A stretch of 21,472 bases of DNA from Bacillota bacterium (GTDB taxonomy: Bacteria > Bacillota > Clostridia > Clostridiales > Clostridiaceae), in contig JAEZKY010000255.1 of assembly GCA_023435985.1 (NCBI GenBank), positions 1 to 21,472 on the forward strand, given 5' to 3'. Of this stretch, positions 9,361-16,672 are shown one piece after another. Position 1 is the stretch's first letter. Each line of letters starts with the position of its first letter. The translations under genes and the position numbers were made by a program. The notes beneath the pieces were generated by a model. The model worked only from the letters and a program-made list of their open reading frames with translations. It was not told where the DNA came from and made no database searches.

Positions 9361-9437
9361 ACTTATTCCCCCTAAAATATACTTTACAGACAATAATCAC
9401 AATTCAAAACAATCTGATAGGGTCAATTTTATATTTA
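9361..9437 (-). promoter_or_regulatory. Upstream region conserved between XRE copies
   Basis: The stretch before copy B (CTGTAAAGTATATTTTAGGG next to the start, then a TTGTT..TG.ATT.TG block and CCCTA) matches the stretch before copy A (7265-7338) over about 70 bp. The nearest 25 bp are almost identical. It should hold the promoter and any autoregulatory site. The exact -35/-10 pair is not clear. Confidence 0.5.
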
Positions 9438-9655
9438 CAAATAGCGTTACTTAGTGTAAAATGTTGCTTATATCAAAATATTAGAATAATATTTTTTCTA
9501 ATGTCATCTAAACTTCTGACAGGATAAATTAATATTATAAAGATTTCAACAGCCAACAAATATTACGTTTATATATTTTCCAAAATAAAAGTATTTTATA
9601 TTATTTAATATATGTACAAGCAGTTCACAATTCTTATAAGGAGGCAACTAAAATT

Positions 9656-9820
9656 ATGAATGAAATATCACATAAAGTAGATGTCTGGAGGCATCTATTA
9701 CATAATGAACTAAATAATACTACCAACTTAAGCAATGATAAAATTTTAAAATTAAGTAGAGAACTAGATGAGATTATCGTTGAAGAATACAGACAAGAAC
9801 TTAATATCAATAAAAATTAA
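9656..9820 (+). CDS. Spo0E-like aspartyl-phosphate phosphatase (small)
   Basis: A 54-residue protein that begins MNEISHKVDVWRHLLHNELN and contains LKLSRELDEIIVEEYRQEL. The SxELD motif with its following helix is the hallmark of the Spo0E family, which removes phosphate from the response regulator Spo0A and so delays sporulation. The family is 50-90 residues and folds as two antiparallel helices, in agreement with this length. AAGGAGGC lies 8 nt before ATG 9656. It is the first gene of a short plus-strand unit; the next gene starts 23 nt after its stop. It is divergent from the XRE regulator copy B, a likely controller. Activity on Spo0A is inferred from the family. Confidence 0.8.
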   Translation: MNEISHKVDVWRHLLHNELNNTTNLSNDKILKLSRELDEIIVEEYRQELNINKN

Positions 9821-9843
9821 TATCTACAGAAAGGTGGAGATTT

Positions 9844-10050
9844 ATGGTAATACGTGAATCAATAGAAATATTAAGAGAAGATACATCAATTCCAAATTTT
9901 AAAAAAGAAATTAAATTGTTAAAAAGTGCTGGATATAAAGTGTTTGAGATATCTAATGATTATGTAAAATTTCACCAAAGAACAGTTGTAGTTGATTCTG
10001 ATTTACTCCAAAATAAAAAACTACAAATAAAACCCATAAGCAACAATTAA
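9844..10050 (+). CDS. Small hypothetical protein following the Spo0E-like gene
   Basis: 68 residues: MVIRESIEILREDTSIPNFK, then KKEIKLLKSAGYKVFEISND and a charged strand-rich end. No signal peptide, membrane segment or known motif is visible. AAAGGTGGAG lies 6 nt before the ATG, so it is very likely translated, and the 23-nt gap suggests co-transcription with the Spo0E-like gene. The mix of an N-terminal helix and short strands could suit a small regulator or partner. No function is assigned. Confidence 0.65.
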   Translation: MVIRESIEILREDTSIPNFKKEIKLLKSAGYKVFEISNDYVKFHQRTVVVDSDLLQNKKLQIKPISNN

Positions 10051-10182
10051 GTTGTTCACGGGCTATTTTAATGTATCTAATTTCCTTTATGTCTCATTGA
10101 ACATCATCAAACAATCATCCAATTACTTTCCTTTTCTAACGTCAAATCAAACTGTGAAATTTGTGTCAATCTTAATTTTACA

Positions 10183-11469
10183 TTGGTTTCAGTAAATGAA
10201 AAATCTATTTCTGGTGCGAATATAAGTAATTTTGGTTATCTTTCACTTATTAAGCAAACTGATAAGGTTCCCCTAGGCGAATATGTTTCTATTATTCAGC
10301 ATCCTAATGGAGGATATAAATCTATAGTTCTTCGTGAAAATAAAATCACAGATATATTTGATAATTTTATCCACTATACTGCTGACACCTTCCCTGGCTC
10401 ATCAGGATCAGTTGTTTGCAATGATAACTGGGATGTTATTGCTCTTCATCATTCCAGCGTTCCAGATCCAGAACATCCAGGTGAATATATTGCTAATGAA
10501 GGAATTCGTATAAGCAGTATTTTGAAATATATCAAAGATAATTCATCAATGCTTAATAATGTACAACAAAATTTAATTAAAGATCTAAGTCATAATATTA
10601 CTGAAAATTCAATGCTTAATTTTGATGTAGCTGAAGATTTTAGTCTAGAAAGGTTTGAAAGTTTAACTGGACATAATCCGAAATTTCTTGGTGAACGTCA
10701 TGAAATTCCACATCCTAAACTTCGTGCTGATTTGGAGAGCGATGTGGCTAAAACAATAAATGGGGAAAAATTTTTAAATTATACGCATTTTTCAATAGTG
10801 ATGAGTAAATCTCGAAGACTGGCTTTTTATACAGTTGTTGATATTGACGGAAATCAGTTAAAAGATGAAAGAAGAAAAGGTTGGCGTTATGATCCAAGGA
10901 TAGACCGTAAATTTCAATGTGGTGAAGAACTTTATGGCAACCCACCAAATGATTTAGATAAAGGACACTTGGTTAGAAGAAGAGACCCTGTATGGGGAAA
11001 TGACAGTTATAAGGCAAATGAGGATACTTTTCATTTTACTAACTGTTCTCCACAGCATAGAACATTCAATCAAAGTGAAAATTTATGGTTAGGATTAGAA
11101 GATTATTTATTAAATAATCTAAGAAATAATTCTCATAAAGCAATAATATTTACTGGACCTGTATTTAGAGATAATGATGTCATTTATCGTGGCATTAAAA
11201 TTCCTGAGGAATTCTGGAAAGTTGCAGTAGTAGTCAAGGATGATGGTGAAATATCAGCTACTGCATATATTGTTTCACAGAAAGAGCTTATTAGTGATTT
11301 AGAAAAAGATGTTCCAGGGCAATTTAGAACTTTCCAAGTAAAAATAAGCATTGTTGAAGCACTAACTGGACTAAACTTTTTTGAATTACGTAATCATAAT
11401 CCGTTAAATCGTGCAGAATCAACGACTTTTGGTAGATTTATTGAAAACTTTGAAGAGATTCAACTATAA
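10183..11469 (+). CDS. Trypsin-like protease/NUC-family endonuclease fusion, N-terminally truncated
   Basis: Two domains are visible. Residues about 1-110 are the second half of a trypsin-like fold with TFPGSSGSVV (catalytic Ser74) and DVIALHHSS. Residues about 185-420 are a DNA/RNA non-specific endonuclease of the NUC (beta-beta-alpha-metal) type: LDKGHLVRRRD with catalytic His262 (usual DRGH), and FTNCSPQHRTFNQ with the metal-binding Asn. The nuclease part looks whole. The frame starts at TTG 10183 with no ribosome binding site. Homologous sequence continues upstream to a stop at 10078-10080 (NLNFTLVSVNEKS), where the catalytic Asp of LDFTLV appears as Asn; the part with the catalytic His is gone. 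The protease is almost surely dead and the gene may be a pseudogene. Similar protease-nuclease fusions are thought to be effectors in biological conflict. Confidence 0.75.
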   Translation: MVSVNEKSISGANISNFGYLSLIKQTDKVPLGEYVSIIQHPNGGYKSIVLRENKITDIFDNFIHYTADTFPGSSGSVVCNDNWDVIALHHSSVPDPEHPGEYIANEGIRISSILKYIKDNSSMLNNVQQNLIKDLSHNITENSMLNFDVAEDFSLERFESLTGHNPKFLGERHEIPHPKLRADLESDVAKTINGEKFLNYTHFSIVMSKSRRLAFYTVVDIDGNQLKDERRKGWRYDPRIDRKFQCGEELYGNPPNDLDKGHLVRRRDPVWGNDSYKANEDTFHFTNCSPQHRTFNQSENLWLGLEDYLLNNLRNNSHKAIIFTGPVFRDNDVIYRGIKIPEEFWKVAVVVKDDGEISATAYIVSQKELISDLEKDVPGQFRTFQVKISIVEALTGLNFFELRNHNPLNRAESTTFGRFIENFEEIQL

Positions 11470-11488
11470 ATGAAATTAATATTATATA

Positions 11489-11522
11489 TTAATTACTATT
11501 ATGATAGCTTTATAGTAATTAA
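11489..11522. repeat. Perfect 11-bp hairpin after nuclease gene
   Basis: TTAATTACTAT (11489-11499) and ATAGTAATTAA (11512-11522) pair perfectly 20 nt after the stop. No T-run follows, so it is not a standard terminator. It may stabilise the mRNA end. Confidence 0.5.
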
Positions 11523-11643
11523 AAATAAATTTGTGGCAAAAATTTTTAGTTTATAGATTAAAGGTTTACTTAAGTATTTGCCTGTTGTAAGTTACGATAG
11601 ACAATATTGAGGCTGTTTTTCAAAAATATTTTGTTAGATTTGT

Positions 11644-11696
11644 ATAAAAATAAGATAGATATTCTTTAATAAAAGTTATATCTATCTTATTTTTAT
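11644..11696. terminator. Bidirectional intrinsic terminator
   Basis: A 19-bp perfect stem, with arms 11644-11662 and 11678-11696 (core AAGATAGATAT/ATATCTATCTT), ends in A5/T5 runs on each side. It would stop transcripts from the nuclease fusion (plus) and from the caspase-like remnant (minus). Confidence 0.8.
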
Positions 11697-11735
11697 TTAC
11701 ATTATACCAGCGTATTCTATTCTCTTTGTAAATTA

Positions 11736-12086
11736 TTATTCTGAGCCATTTCCACCTATTCCATGAGCACCAGGATGAGGATAATTAGTCTCTGTTTGAG
11801 CTTCATTTAAACTTGAAGTTAATTGTTTACCTTCAGTTATAGTTTTTTTCCAAAAAGACTTGAAAACTTCCTCTGATGGACCTATAAGTAAATTTGTTAT
11901 TCCTCCTATAAATTTTTGAACTCCTACATTAATTATTGAACTTTTTAATGGATCATTGAATACTTGACATGAATTAAAATAGATTACTTTGTTTAGAGGA
12001 ATATGTAAATGATTGAAAAAAGTATAATCTAAATTTCCATCATACAAAGAAATTGCTTGTGGATTACCATACCCAATACTTCCAAA
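11736..12086 (-). pseudogene. Caspase-fold protease C-terminal remnant
   Basis: The minus frame reads GSIGYGNPQAISLYDGN, then NKVIYFNSCQVFNDPL with a candidate catalytic Cys, then VGVQKFIGGITNLLIGPSEE and a Gly/His-rich tail ending GIGGNGSE. The NSC after a hydrophobic strand, followed by 'a-G-v-x-x-f-I-G-G', matches caspase-fold proteases (C14/CHAT/C25 group). The first catalytic residue, the His of an HG motif expected just before GSIG, is lost: a TGA stands at 12087-12089. An internal TTG (12047) could start a short frame but has no ribosome binding site. The neighbouring protease-nuclease fusion on the other strand ends at a shared terminator, which hints at a common conflict locus. The exact family is not certain. 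Confidence 0.6.
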
Positions 12087-12161
12087 TCACAAACATTAAG
12101 ATATATAGGAATTACTGAAGAAGAAACGAAAGAAGTTTATTTGAAATCTAATTTAGGATAA
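12081..12161 (+). pseudogene. Tyrosine recombinase C-terminal remnant
   Basis: The plus frame reads SKSQTLRYIGITEEETKEVY ending LKSNLG and TAA 12159-12161. TLRYIGITEEE is the very common tail after the catalytic Tyr helix of phage and ICE integrases. Everything before it, with the R..H.R..Y residues, is missing. It abuts and slightly overlaps the caspase-like remnant, so 12081-12089 is a recombination scar. Confidence 0.6.
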
Positions 12162-12181
12162 GAAACTAAAATTTAAATATC

Positions 12182-12236
12182 AAGAAGAACTTCAGGAATT
12201 ACATATTTATTGTAAGTACTCCTGGAAGATCTTCTT
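12182..12236 (+). terminator. Hairpin after recombinase remnant
   Basis: AAGAAGAACTTCAGGA pairs with TCCTGGAAGATCTTCTT imperfectly around a loop of about 20 nt, followed by TTTTCATAAACTTT. It is probably the original terminator of the lost recombinase gene. Confidence 0.5.
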
Positions 12237-12348
12237 TTCATAAACTTTAATTTATTGAAAAAATACGAATAATATTGATATTGGGGTATAAGGGGTAAGA
12301 CATAATAAATTTGAAAATACCTATTATTCTTGAAGCACCAATATAAAA

Positions 12349-13251
12349 TTATGAATGATTATTTTGCACAGTAAAAAAGCTTGATAAAGAGAATATAATT
12401 AAAGCAATCCATATAAGACCAAAACTTATAATATCATAATTTGTAAATTCTTCATGAAATAAAAATACACCGAGTATAAGACTTATTGTAGGAGATATAT
12501 ATTGGAGGAAGCCAATCACCGACAATTCTATTCTCTTTGCACCTTTTGCAAAGAGTAGTAGAGGAATAACTGTTGCAATTCCAGAACTTAAAAGTAGAGA
12601 CATAGTTTGTAGGTTTATCATGCTTAAATATCCTAGTCCATTAATCTGTTTAAATATTATATAAATTAAAGAAATGGGAGTCACAATAAGTGTTTCAAGG
12701 GCAATACCAATTATTGATTCTATAGTTACCATCTTTTTAAATAGACCATATGAAGCAAAGCTTATGGCTAACATAATTGAAATCCATGGAATTTTACCAT
12801 ATTCTATAATAATGAAAAGAACCCCAGTAGCAGCAAAAACTAAAGATACTTTTTGATAGAAGTTCAATTTTTCTTTGAATATGATTACTCCAAGCAGTAC
12901 GGCAATCAATGGATTTATATAATACCCCATACTAGCTTCTATAACATGGTTAGAATTGACGGCCCAAATATAAATAAACCAGTTTATACTTATCAGAACG
13001 GAGCATATTGAAATTAGTAAGATTGTCTTCTTGTCTGAAAATTGTTTTATAAAAACTCCTAACTTTTTAGTGAATGTTAAAACTAATATAACGAAAATAA
13101 AAGACCAAATAATTCTATGAGCTAATAACTCATCAGCTGGTATTTTCCTAAGTAATTTCCAATAAAGCGGCAAGAATCCCCAAATTGTAGAAGCTGCAGC
13201 ACTGTAAAATATTCCAATTTTTTTATTGCATTTATATAATGAATTTTTCAT
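12349..13251 (-). CDS. rarD: EamA-family permease, RarD type
   Basis: A 300-residue membrane protein with about ten hydrophobic segments and two EamA halves. The RarD signature is clear: GIFYSAAASTIWGFLPLYWK at the N-terminus, ADELLAHRIIWS, INWFIYIWAVN, EASMGYYINPLIAVLLG and IGFLQYISPTISLILGV. RarD ('chloramphenicol-sensitive protein') belongs to the drug/metabolite transporter superfamily; its natural substrate is not firmly known. The length fits the family (about 295). AAGAGGT precedes ATG 13251 by 7 nt. It lies 80 bp downstream of the hydrolase gene on the same strand, with a long palindrome and TATAAT between, so it may have its own promoter. Confidence 0.88.
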   Translation of the reverse strand: MKNSLYKCNKKIGIFYSAAASTIWGFLPLYWKLLRKIPADELLAHRIIWSFIFVILVLTFTKKLGVFIKQFSDKKTILLISICSVLISINWFIYIWAVNSNHVIEASMGYYINPLIAVLLGVIIFKEKLNFYQKVSLVFAATGVLFIIIEYGKIPWISIMLAISFASYGLFKKMVTIESIIGIALETLIVTPISLIYIIFKQINGLGYLSMINLQTMSLLLSSGIATVIPLLLFAKGAKRIELSVIGFLQYISPTISLILGVFLFHEEFTNYDIISFGLIWIALIIFSLSSFFTVQNNHS

Positions 13252-13277
13252 AAACTTACCTCTTGTATATATTATAG

Positions 13278-13305
13278 TTGACCCAGGTTAAGTAACCTGG
13301 GTCAA
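13278..13305. promoter_or_regulatory. 28-bp palindrome upstream of rarD
   Basis: TTGACCCAGGTTA (13278-13290), a 2-nt centre, then TAACCTGGGTCAA (13293-13305): 13 perfect pairs. On the minus strand TATAAT (13276-13271) follows directly, then the rarD ribosome binding site. The GC-rich, short-centre dyad looks like an operator, somewhat in MerR style (TTGACC start), although the 23-nt gap to the -10 box is longer than the usual 19-20. A T8 run follows on the plus strand, where no gene ends. Confidence 0.55.
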
Positions 13306-13331
13306 TATCGTTTTTTTTACAACTATATATT

Positions 13332-14528
13332 TTAAAGAATTGTTTCAATCCAACTAAAAATCCGCTCGTTTGCAATTAGTTTTGCTCCTTCTTGACAATG
13401 ATATCCCGCTCCCTCCTCAGAGGTAAAGAAAATATAATCTTTGTTGCAAGTAAGAGTATTATAGAGACGCTTAGCTTGTCCTTTAAAAAAAATTTCATTT
13501 TCTACATCTATAATAAGTGTAGGACATTGAATTTTTTCTGGTATTTCTTCTAAGTAATAATTTTTAGCTTTTAATACAAATTCAGCAGGACTATCTACTC
13601 CAAACACATACATTCCATGTGAAACTCCCCAACGTAATGCTGAATTAATTTTCATTTGTTCATATATAGATTTATTAAATTTCTCTGGATTGAGGAGCAA
13701 AGAATTGAGGAATTGTTCTCTTGTAACATTTAATCCGCTCATAAATCCTCCTAAAAAGTCACAAATGCCTCCATTTGCTATACAAGCAGCAAGTCTGTGT
13801 TCAAAAGCTGCTGCTCTAGGAGCAAGATAACCACCTAAACTTTGTCCCCATAAAATTATTTTATTTGGATCTATTTCTTTTTTTGTAAGAAGGTAATCTA
13901 CAATAGGTGTTATGACTTTTTCATAGTCATGTCTAAAAAATAATTTCTTTTTTCTAATAACTTCACCTTGCCCAGGGCCTTCGAAAGTTAAGCAATTCAT
14001 TCCATGTTCTAGAGCTATCATTGCCATTCCATATAATTCTTCTTTAGTCCCATCAAAACCAGTCATAGCTATTAAAACTGGTTTTGGTTCATTTGAATTT
14101 TCTAGTTGATAATAATGTCCTGGAAGCACAGTATTCTCATATGGAATTTCAATATTTTTGATATAAGGTTTATTAAGTTTCATAACGTACGAGAAGCATT
14201 CGAGATTTGCATTATATAGTTCATCTATTTTTGTATTATTAGGATTTTCGTGAAGAAAAAATTCGGCTGTTCTGTAGTAGTTAGCAGCTCTAAGGTATTC
14301 CTTCTTTGCACTAATAGTATGGCCTTTTAAATAATTGTCATTAGCAATTTTATGAAGTCTTTTTGCTGTTTTACTCCATTCATTGCACCAGCTAGCATAA
14401 TTACCTTCTTCTATTTTTTCAGCAGTAGAAATAACTTCTGCTATATCAGCAGCACCAAATGCTGTCTCACCAAGAAGCCTTAATGTTTGGAATTCGAATT
14501 GATCATCTTTAAAAACTAAATTCATCAT
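13332..14528 (-). CDS. Alpha/beta hydrolase (FrsA/2,6-dihydropseudooxynicotine hydrolase-like)
   Basis: 398 residues. A helical N-terminal lid (about 1-125, WSKTAKRLHKIANDNYLKGH) is followed by the alpha/beta core: VLIAMTGFDGTKEE (oxyanion region), TFEGPGQGE, WGQSLGGYLAPR with nucleophile Ser230, LIIDVENE with the acid at 341-345, and EEGAGYHCQEGA with His377. This order and the lid match the FrsA-like esterase/acyl hydrolase group that includes 2,6-dihydropseudooxynicotine hydrolase. The substrate cannot be told. Start: GAAAGGAG lies 10 nt before ATG 14528 (MMNLVF); the longer in-frame ATG 14618 is upstream of the -10 region and is rejected. It is divergent from tetR (14769), whose operators cover both promoters. 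Confidence 0.82.
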   Translation of the reverse strand: MMNLVFKDDQFEFQTLRLLGETAFGAADIAEVISTAEKIEEGNYASWCNEWSKTAKRLHKIANDNYLKGHTISAKKEYLRAANYYRTAEFFLHENPNNTKIDELYNANLECFSYVMKLNKPYIKNIEIPYENTVLPGHYYQLENSNEPKPVLIAMTGFDGTKEELYGMAMIALEHGMNCLTFEGPGQGEVIRKKKLFFRHDYEKVITPIVDYLLTKKEIDPNKIILWGQSLGGYLAPRAAAFEHRLAACIANGGICDFLGGFMSGLNVTREQFLNSLLLNPEKFNKSIYEQMKINSALRWGVSHGMYVFGVDSPAEFVLKAKNYYLEEIPEKIQCPTLIIDVENEIFFKGQAKRLYNTLTCNKDYIFFTSEEGAGYHCQEGAKLIANERIFSWIETIL

Positions 14529-14602
14529 AATTATTTTTCTCCTTTCAATAATAACTATAAGTTGATTTTTTATATTCCTAAGAATAATAGATACAAGAAA
14601 AA

Positions 14603-14630
14603 TCGAATAATTATTCACATTTAATTGATA
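14603..14630. promoter_or_regulatory. TetR operator-like site 1
   Basis: TCGAATAATTATTCACATTT is followed by AATTGATA. It contains the perfect palindrome GAATAATTATTC. It lies just downstream of the hydrolase -10 box, over the expected start point. It is repeated almost exactly at 14671-14698. Confidence 0.65.
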
Positions 14631-14635
14631 AATAT

Positions 14636-14664
14636 ATTTTATATTAGAAAATATTGGATGTCAA
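14636..14664 (-). promoter_or_regulatory. Promoter of the hydrolase gene
   Basis: On the minus strand TTGACA (14664-14659), a 17-nt spacer, then TAAAAT (14641-14636). It lies between the two operator-like sites. Confidence 0.7.
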
Positions 14665-14670
14665 TATAAT

Positions 14671-14698
14671 TCGAATAACTATTCACATTTTATTGACA
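14671..14698. promoter_or_regulatory. TetR operator-like site 2
   Basis: TCGAATAACTATTCACATTT followed by TATTGACA. This is a direct repeat of site 1, with GAATAACTATTC one base off a perfect palindrome. It runs into the -35 box of tetR. Confidence 0.65.
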
Positions 14699-14720
14699 AA
14701 AATATTTTGTAAGATAAAAT
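14693..14720 (+). promoter_or_regulatory. Promoter of tetR
   Basis: TTGACA (14693-14698), a 16-nt spacer, then TAAAAT (14715-14720). The -35 box overlaps operator-like site 2, consistent with autorepression. Confidence 0.7.
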
Positions 14721-14768
14721 ATTAAGTATATGATTTAGCTAAAAACTACGAAAGGAATGAAAATCTTC

Positions 14769-15383
14769 ATGGAGAATAGAAGAAAATCTAGAGATCTAAA
14801 ACAAACTAGAGCTTTTAATACAAAAAAAAAGATATTAGAAGCTGCGTATAAGCTTTTTTGTGAGAATGGATATTATAAAACTAATTCTATTGAAATAGCT
14901 AAAATTGCTGGTATTTCTATAGGATGTTTTTATTCTTATTTCAAAGATAAAGATGCAGTATTTTATGAAATTTTAGATTTTTATAATAAAAATTTTTTAG
15001 AAATAGTCAATAATATACCAAATATTACAGAAATCCACAAGGGTGACAAAAAAGGATGGATGCTTCTAATTGCGAATAAACTTATAATGATTCATGAATC
15101 TTCAAAAGACCTAAACAGAGAACTTAATATATTATATAATTCAAATGCTAAAGTAGCATCTGTGGTTGATGAGCAACATAAAAAAATAAGAAATATTATT
15201 AGGGAATGGTTATGTTTTCACGAAAATGATATTAAAGTTAAGGATATAGATTCAGCAATTATTATTATAGAGGAGATTAGTAATTCAATTATAAACAGAA
15301 TTGTATTTAAAAAAGATGATATAGATTCTAATAGAATATTAAATGCTGGTATAGAGGCAATAAATAAGTATTTATTTAGTTAA
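14769..15383 (+). CDS. TetR/AcrR-family transcriptional regulator
   Basis: About 204 residues from ATG 14769 (MENRRKSRDL). The N-terminal helix-turn-helix is complete: KKKILEAAYKLFCENGYYKT, SIEIAKIAGISIGCFYSYFK, DKDAVFYEIL. The C-terminal helical domain is unlike any of known ligand. The upstream ATG at 14757 overlaps the ribosome binding site AAAGGA, so 14769 is preferred (12-nt gap). It is divergent from the hydrolase gene, and twin operator-like sites lie between them. By family habit it represses itself and the hydrolase (perhaps also rarD) until a small ligand binds; the ligand may be a substrate of the hydrolase. That is inference. Confidence 0.88.
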   Translation: MENRRKSRDLKQTRAFNTKKKILEAAYKLFCENGYYKTNSIEIAKIAGISIGCFYSYFKDKDAVFYEILDFYNKNFLEIVNNIPNITEIHKGDKKGWMLLIANKLIMIHESSKDLNRELNILYNSNAKVASVVDEQHKKIRNIIREWLCFHENDIKVKDIDSAIIIIEEISNSIINRIVFKKDDIDSNRILNAGIEAINKYLFS

Positions 15384-15795
15384 AAATATTAGGCATCTTC
15401 AAAAAATAATAAGTCCACCTGCTAGTCTATTTTGTGTCATGCGGCGCCTACCGAACCTTTAGATAGATTCACAATATACTTCAGGTATACGAACTCCTTA
15501 AAAATAAAAGTTATACTATCTCATTATTTAGCATTCCCTAAAGACAAAAAATTACTACTGAAATATAAATAATGTATTTCAATAGTAATTTCCAGATAAA
15601 ATTGATTATATCAATTTAAATTTACACAAAGCTATGTGCGTTCTCGCTTCATAAGCATCTTTCATATATTATTCTCCAACTATAATAAAATAAGAATAGG
15701 TTACATTGTGGAAATTAATTGTGCCATGTAGCCTATTTTAATGTACATCGGCTGTACCTAATTTACTTTGCTCCTGGTGACACGGATGCTGTTAT
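15384..15795. other. Gene-free stretch with hairpins
   Basis: A GC-rich patch (TGCGGCGCCTACCG, near 15440) stands out from the AT-rich surroundings and may be an IS scrap. An imperfect 17-bp hairpin (AAATTACTACTGAAATA with its near complement, 15549-15592) and a 12-bp hairpin (15695-15737, AATAGGTTACAT/ATGTAGCCTATT) are terminator-like. No gene was found. Confidence 0.5.
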
Positions 15796-16489
15796 TACCA
15801 CATTATACAAGTGCTTTTTTATTAACCTTTATTATATTTCCATTATGATTTTTGTTTAGCAACTCTTAAACTATTAATTGTTTTTTCAATCTTTTATTTT
15901 CATCTCTAAGTTCTTTCATTTCAACCAATTGAATAATTAAATTTTGTTTATCTTGTTTAAGTTTCTTTATTTCTTCATAAAGCTGTTTAATTCTGTCATC
16001 TTGGACTTTTATCTTATCTTATGTGCAACAACTATACCAGAAGTACCTTTTTTAATAACTCTAAGACTCAAGATACGCTCTTTAAGAATATCATTATTAT
16101 ATAGGGTAGCCTTGGACACATCTGCTTCCTCAGATACTGTTTTAAAGTTTATTTTCTTATTTTTTGAGCTCTTTAGTTTATCTATTGCTTTATTAACTTT
16201 TTCTATAGTTTCTTTGTTTTTCTTTTCAGCAAATTTTTTTAATCCGTCCATTCCATGCTTTTCGCATTTATATCTCCATTGGTAAAAAGTTGATGTACTA
16301 ATTTTATATTTAATACAGATCTCTTCTATTGATCCAACTCCGTTATCATAATTCACTAAGATATCATACTTTTCTTCTACTGTATATTTGGATCTTTTAG
16401 ACATAAAAAATACCCCCTTTCAAATAACAGATTTTTATTTTTTAATCTGTCTACCTAAAAGGGAGCATATCATTCTGAATAATGTGGTA
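15796..16489 (-). mobile_element. Small IS remnant bounded by inverted repeats
   Basis: TACCACATTATACA (15796-15809) and TGAATAATGTGGTA (16476-16489) are inverted copies with one mismatch. They enclose only one broken OrfA-like gene and no catalytic transposase. This looks like an internally deleted IS, about 0.7 kb, or the outer limits may lie a few bases further out (TGTACTATAG near 16510). Confidence 0.5.
15866..16404 (-). pseudogene. Transposase OrfA-like helix-turn-helix protein, frameshifted
   Basis: From ATG 16404 (AAAGGGGGT 6 nt before) the frame reads KYTVEEKYDILVNYDNGVGS, ICIKYKISTSTFYQWRYK: an IS3-OrfA-type helix-turn-helix. A second DNA-binding-like part follows (FKTVSEEADVSKATLYNN, ILKERILSLR), similar to helper proteins of the TnpC/DUF6262 sort. 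The frame ends at 16009 after VVAHKIR, but a shifted frame carries on: DDRIKQLYEEIKKLKQDKQN, LRDENKRLKKQL, a coiled coil ending at 15866. One small indel near 16012 therefore breaks an otherwise whole protein of about 178 residues. No catalytic partner gene is present. Confidence 0.65.
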
Positions 16490-16521
16490 TTCCTAACTAC
16501 TATAGTACAATTTTAAGTTTC

Positions 16522-16606
16522 ATTCCTTTTTACCTAACATAATCTTTATCTCTTCTACTTCATTTAGCATTTTCTTTGAGTGTCTTGATTTTAGTTCCTC
16601 TATTTA
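16522..16606 (-). pseudogene. Short helical relic
   Basis: The minus frame IEELKSRHSKKMLNEVEEIK then IMLGKKE and stop reads like the helical tail of a regulator or transposase. No start or ribosome binding site is present. It is too short to name. Confidence 0.25.
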
Positions 16607-16672
16607 TTCTTTTTTATACAGGTCAAACAATCAATGAATTTCAGCTATTTCATGTATATGTGTCACTATGGC

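Noticed and set aside
9267..9527. Plus-strand open frame of 86 codons overlapping XRE copy B
   Set aside because: It overlaps the start of a well-supported gene on the other strand and has no known similarity or ribosome binding site.
12674..12856. Plus-strand open frame within rarD
   Set aside because: Antisense to the permease; composition is a mirror of its membrane segments.
15944..16285. Plus-strand open frame of 113 codons, hydrophobic
   Set aside because: Antisense to the OrfA-like frame; the Phe/Leu-rich sequence is the complement of Lys-rich codons.
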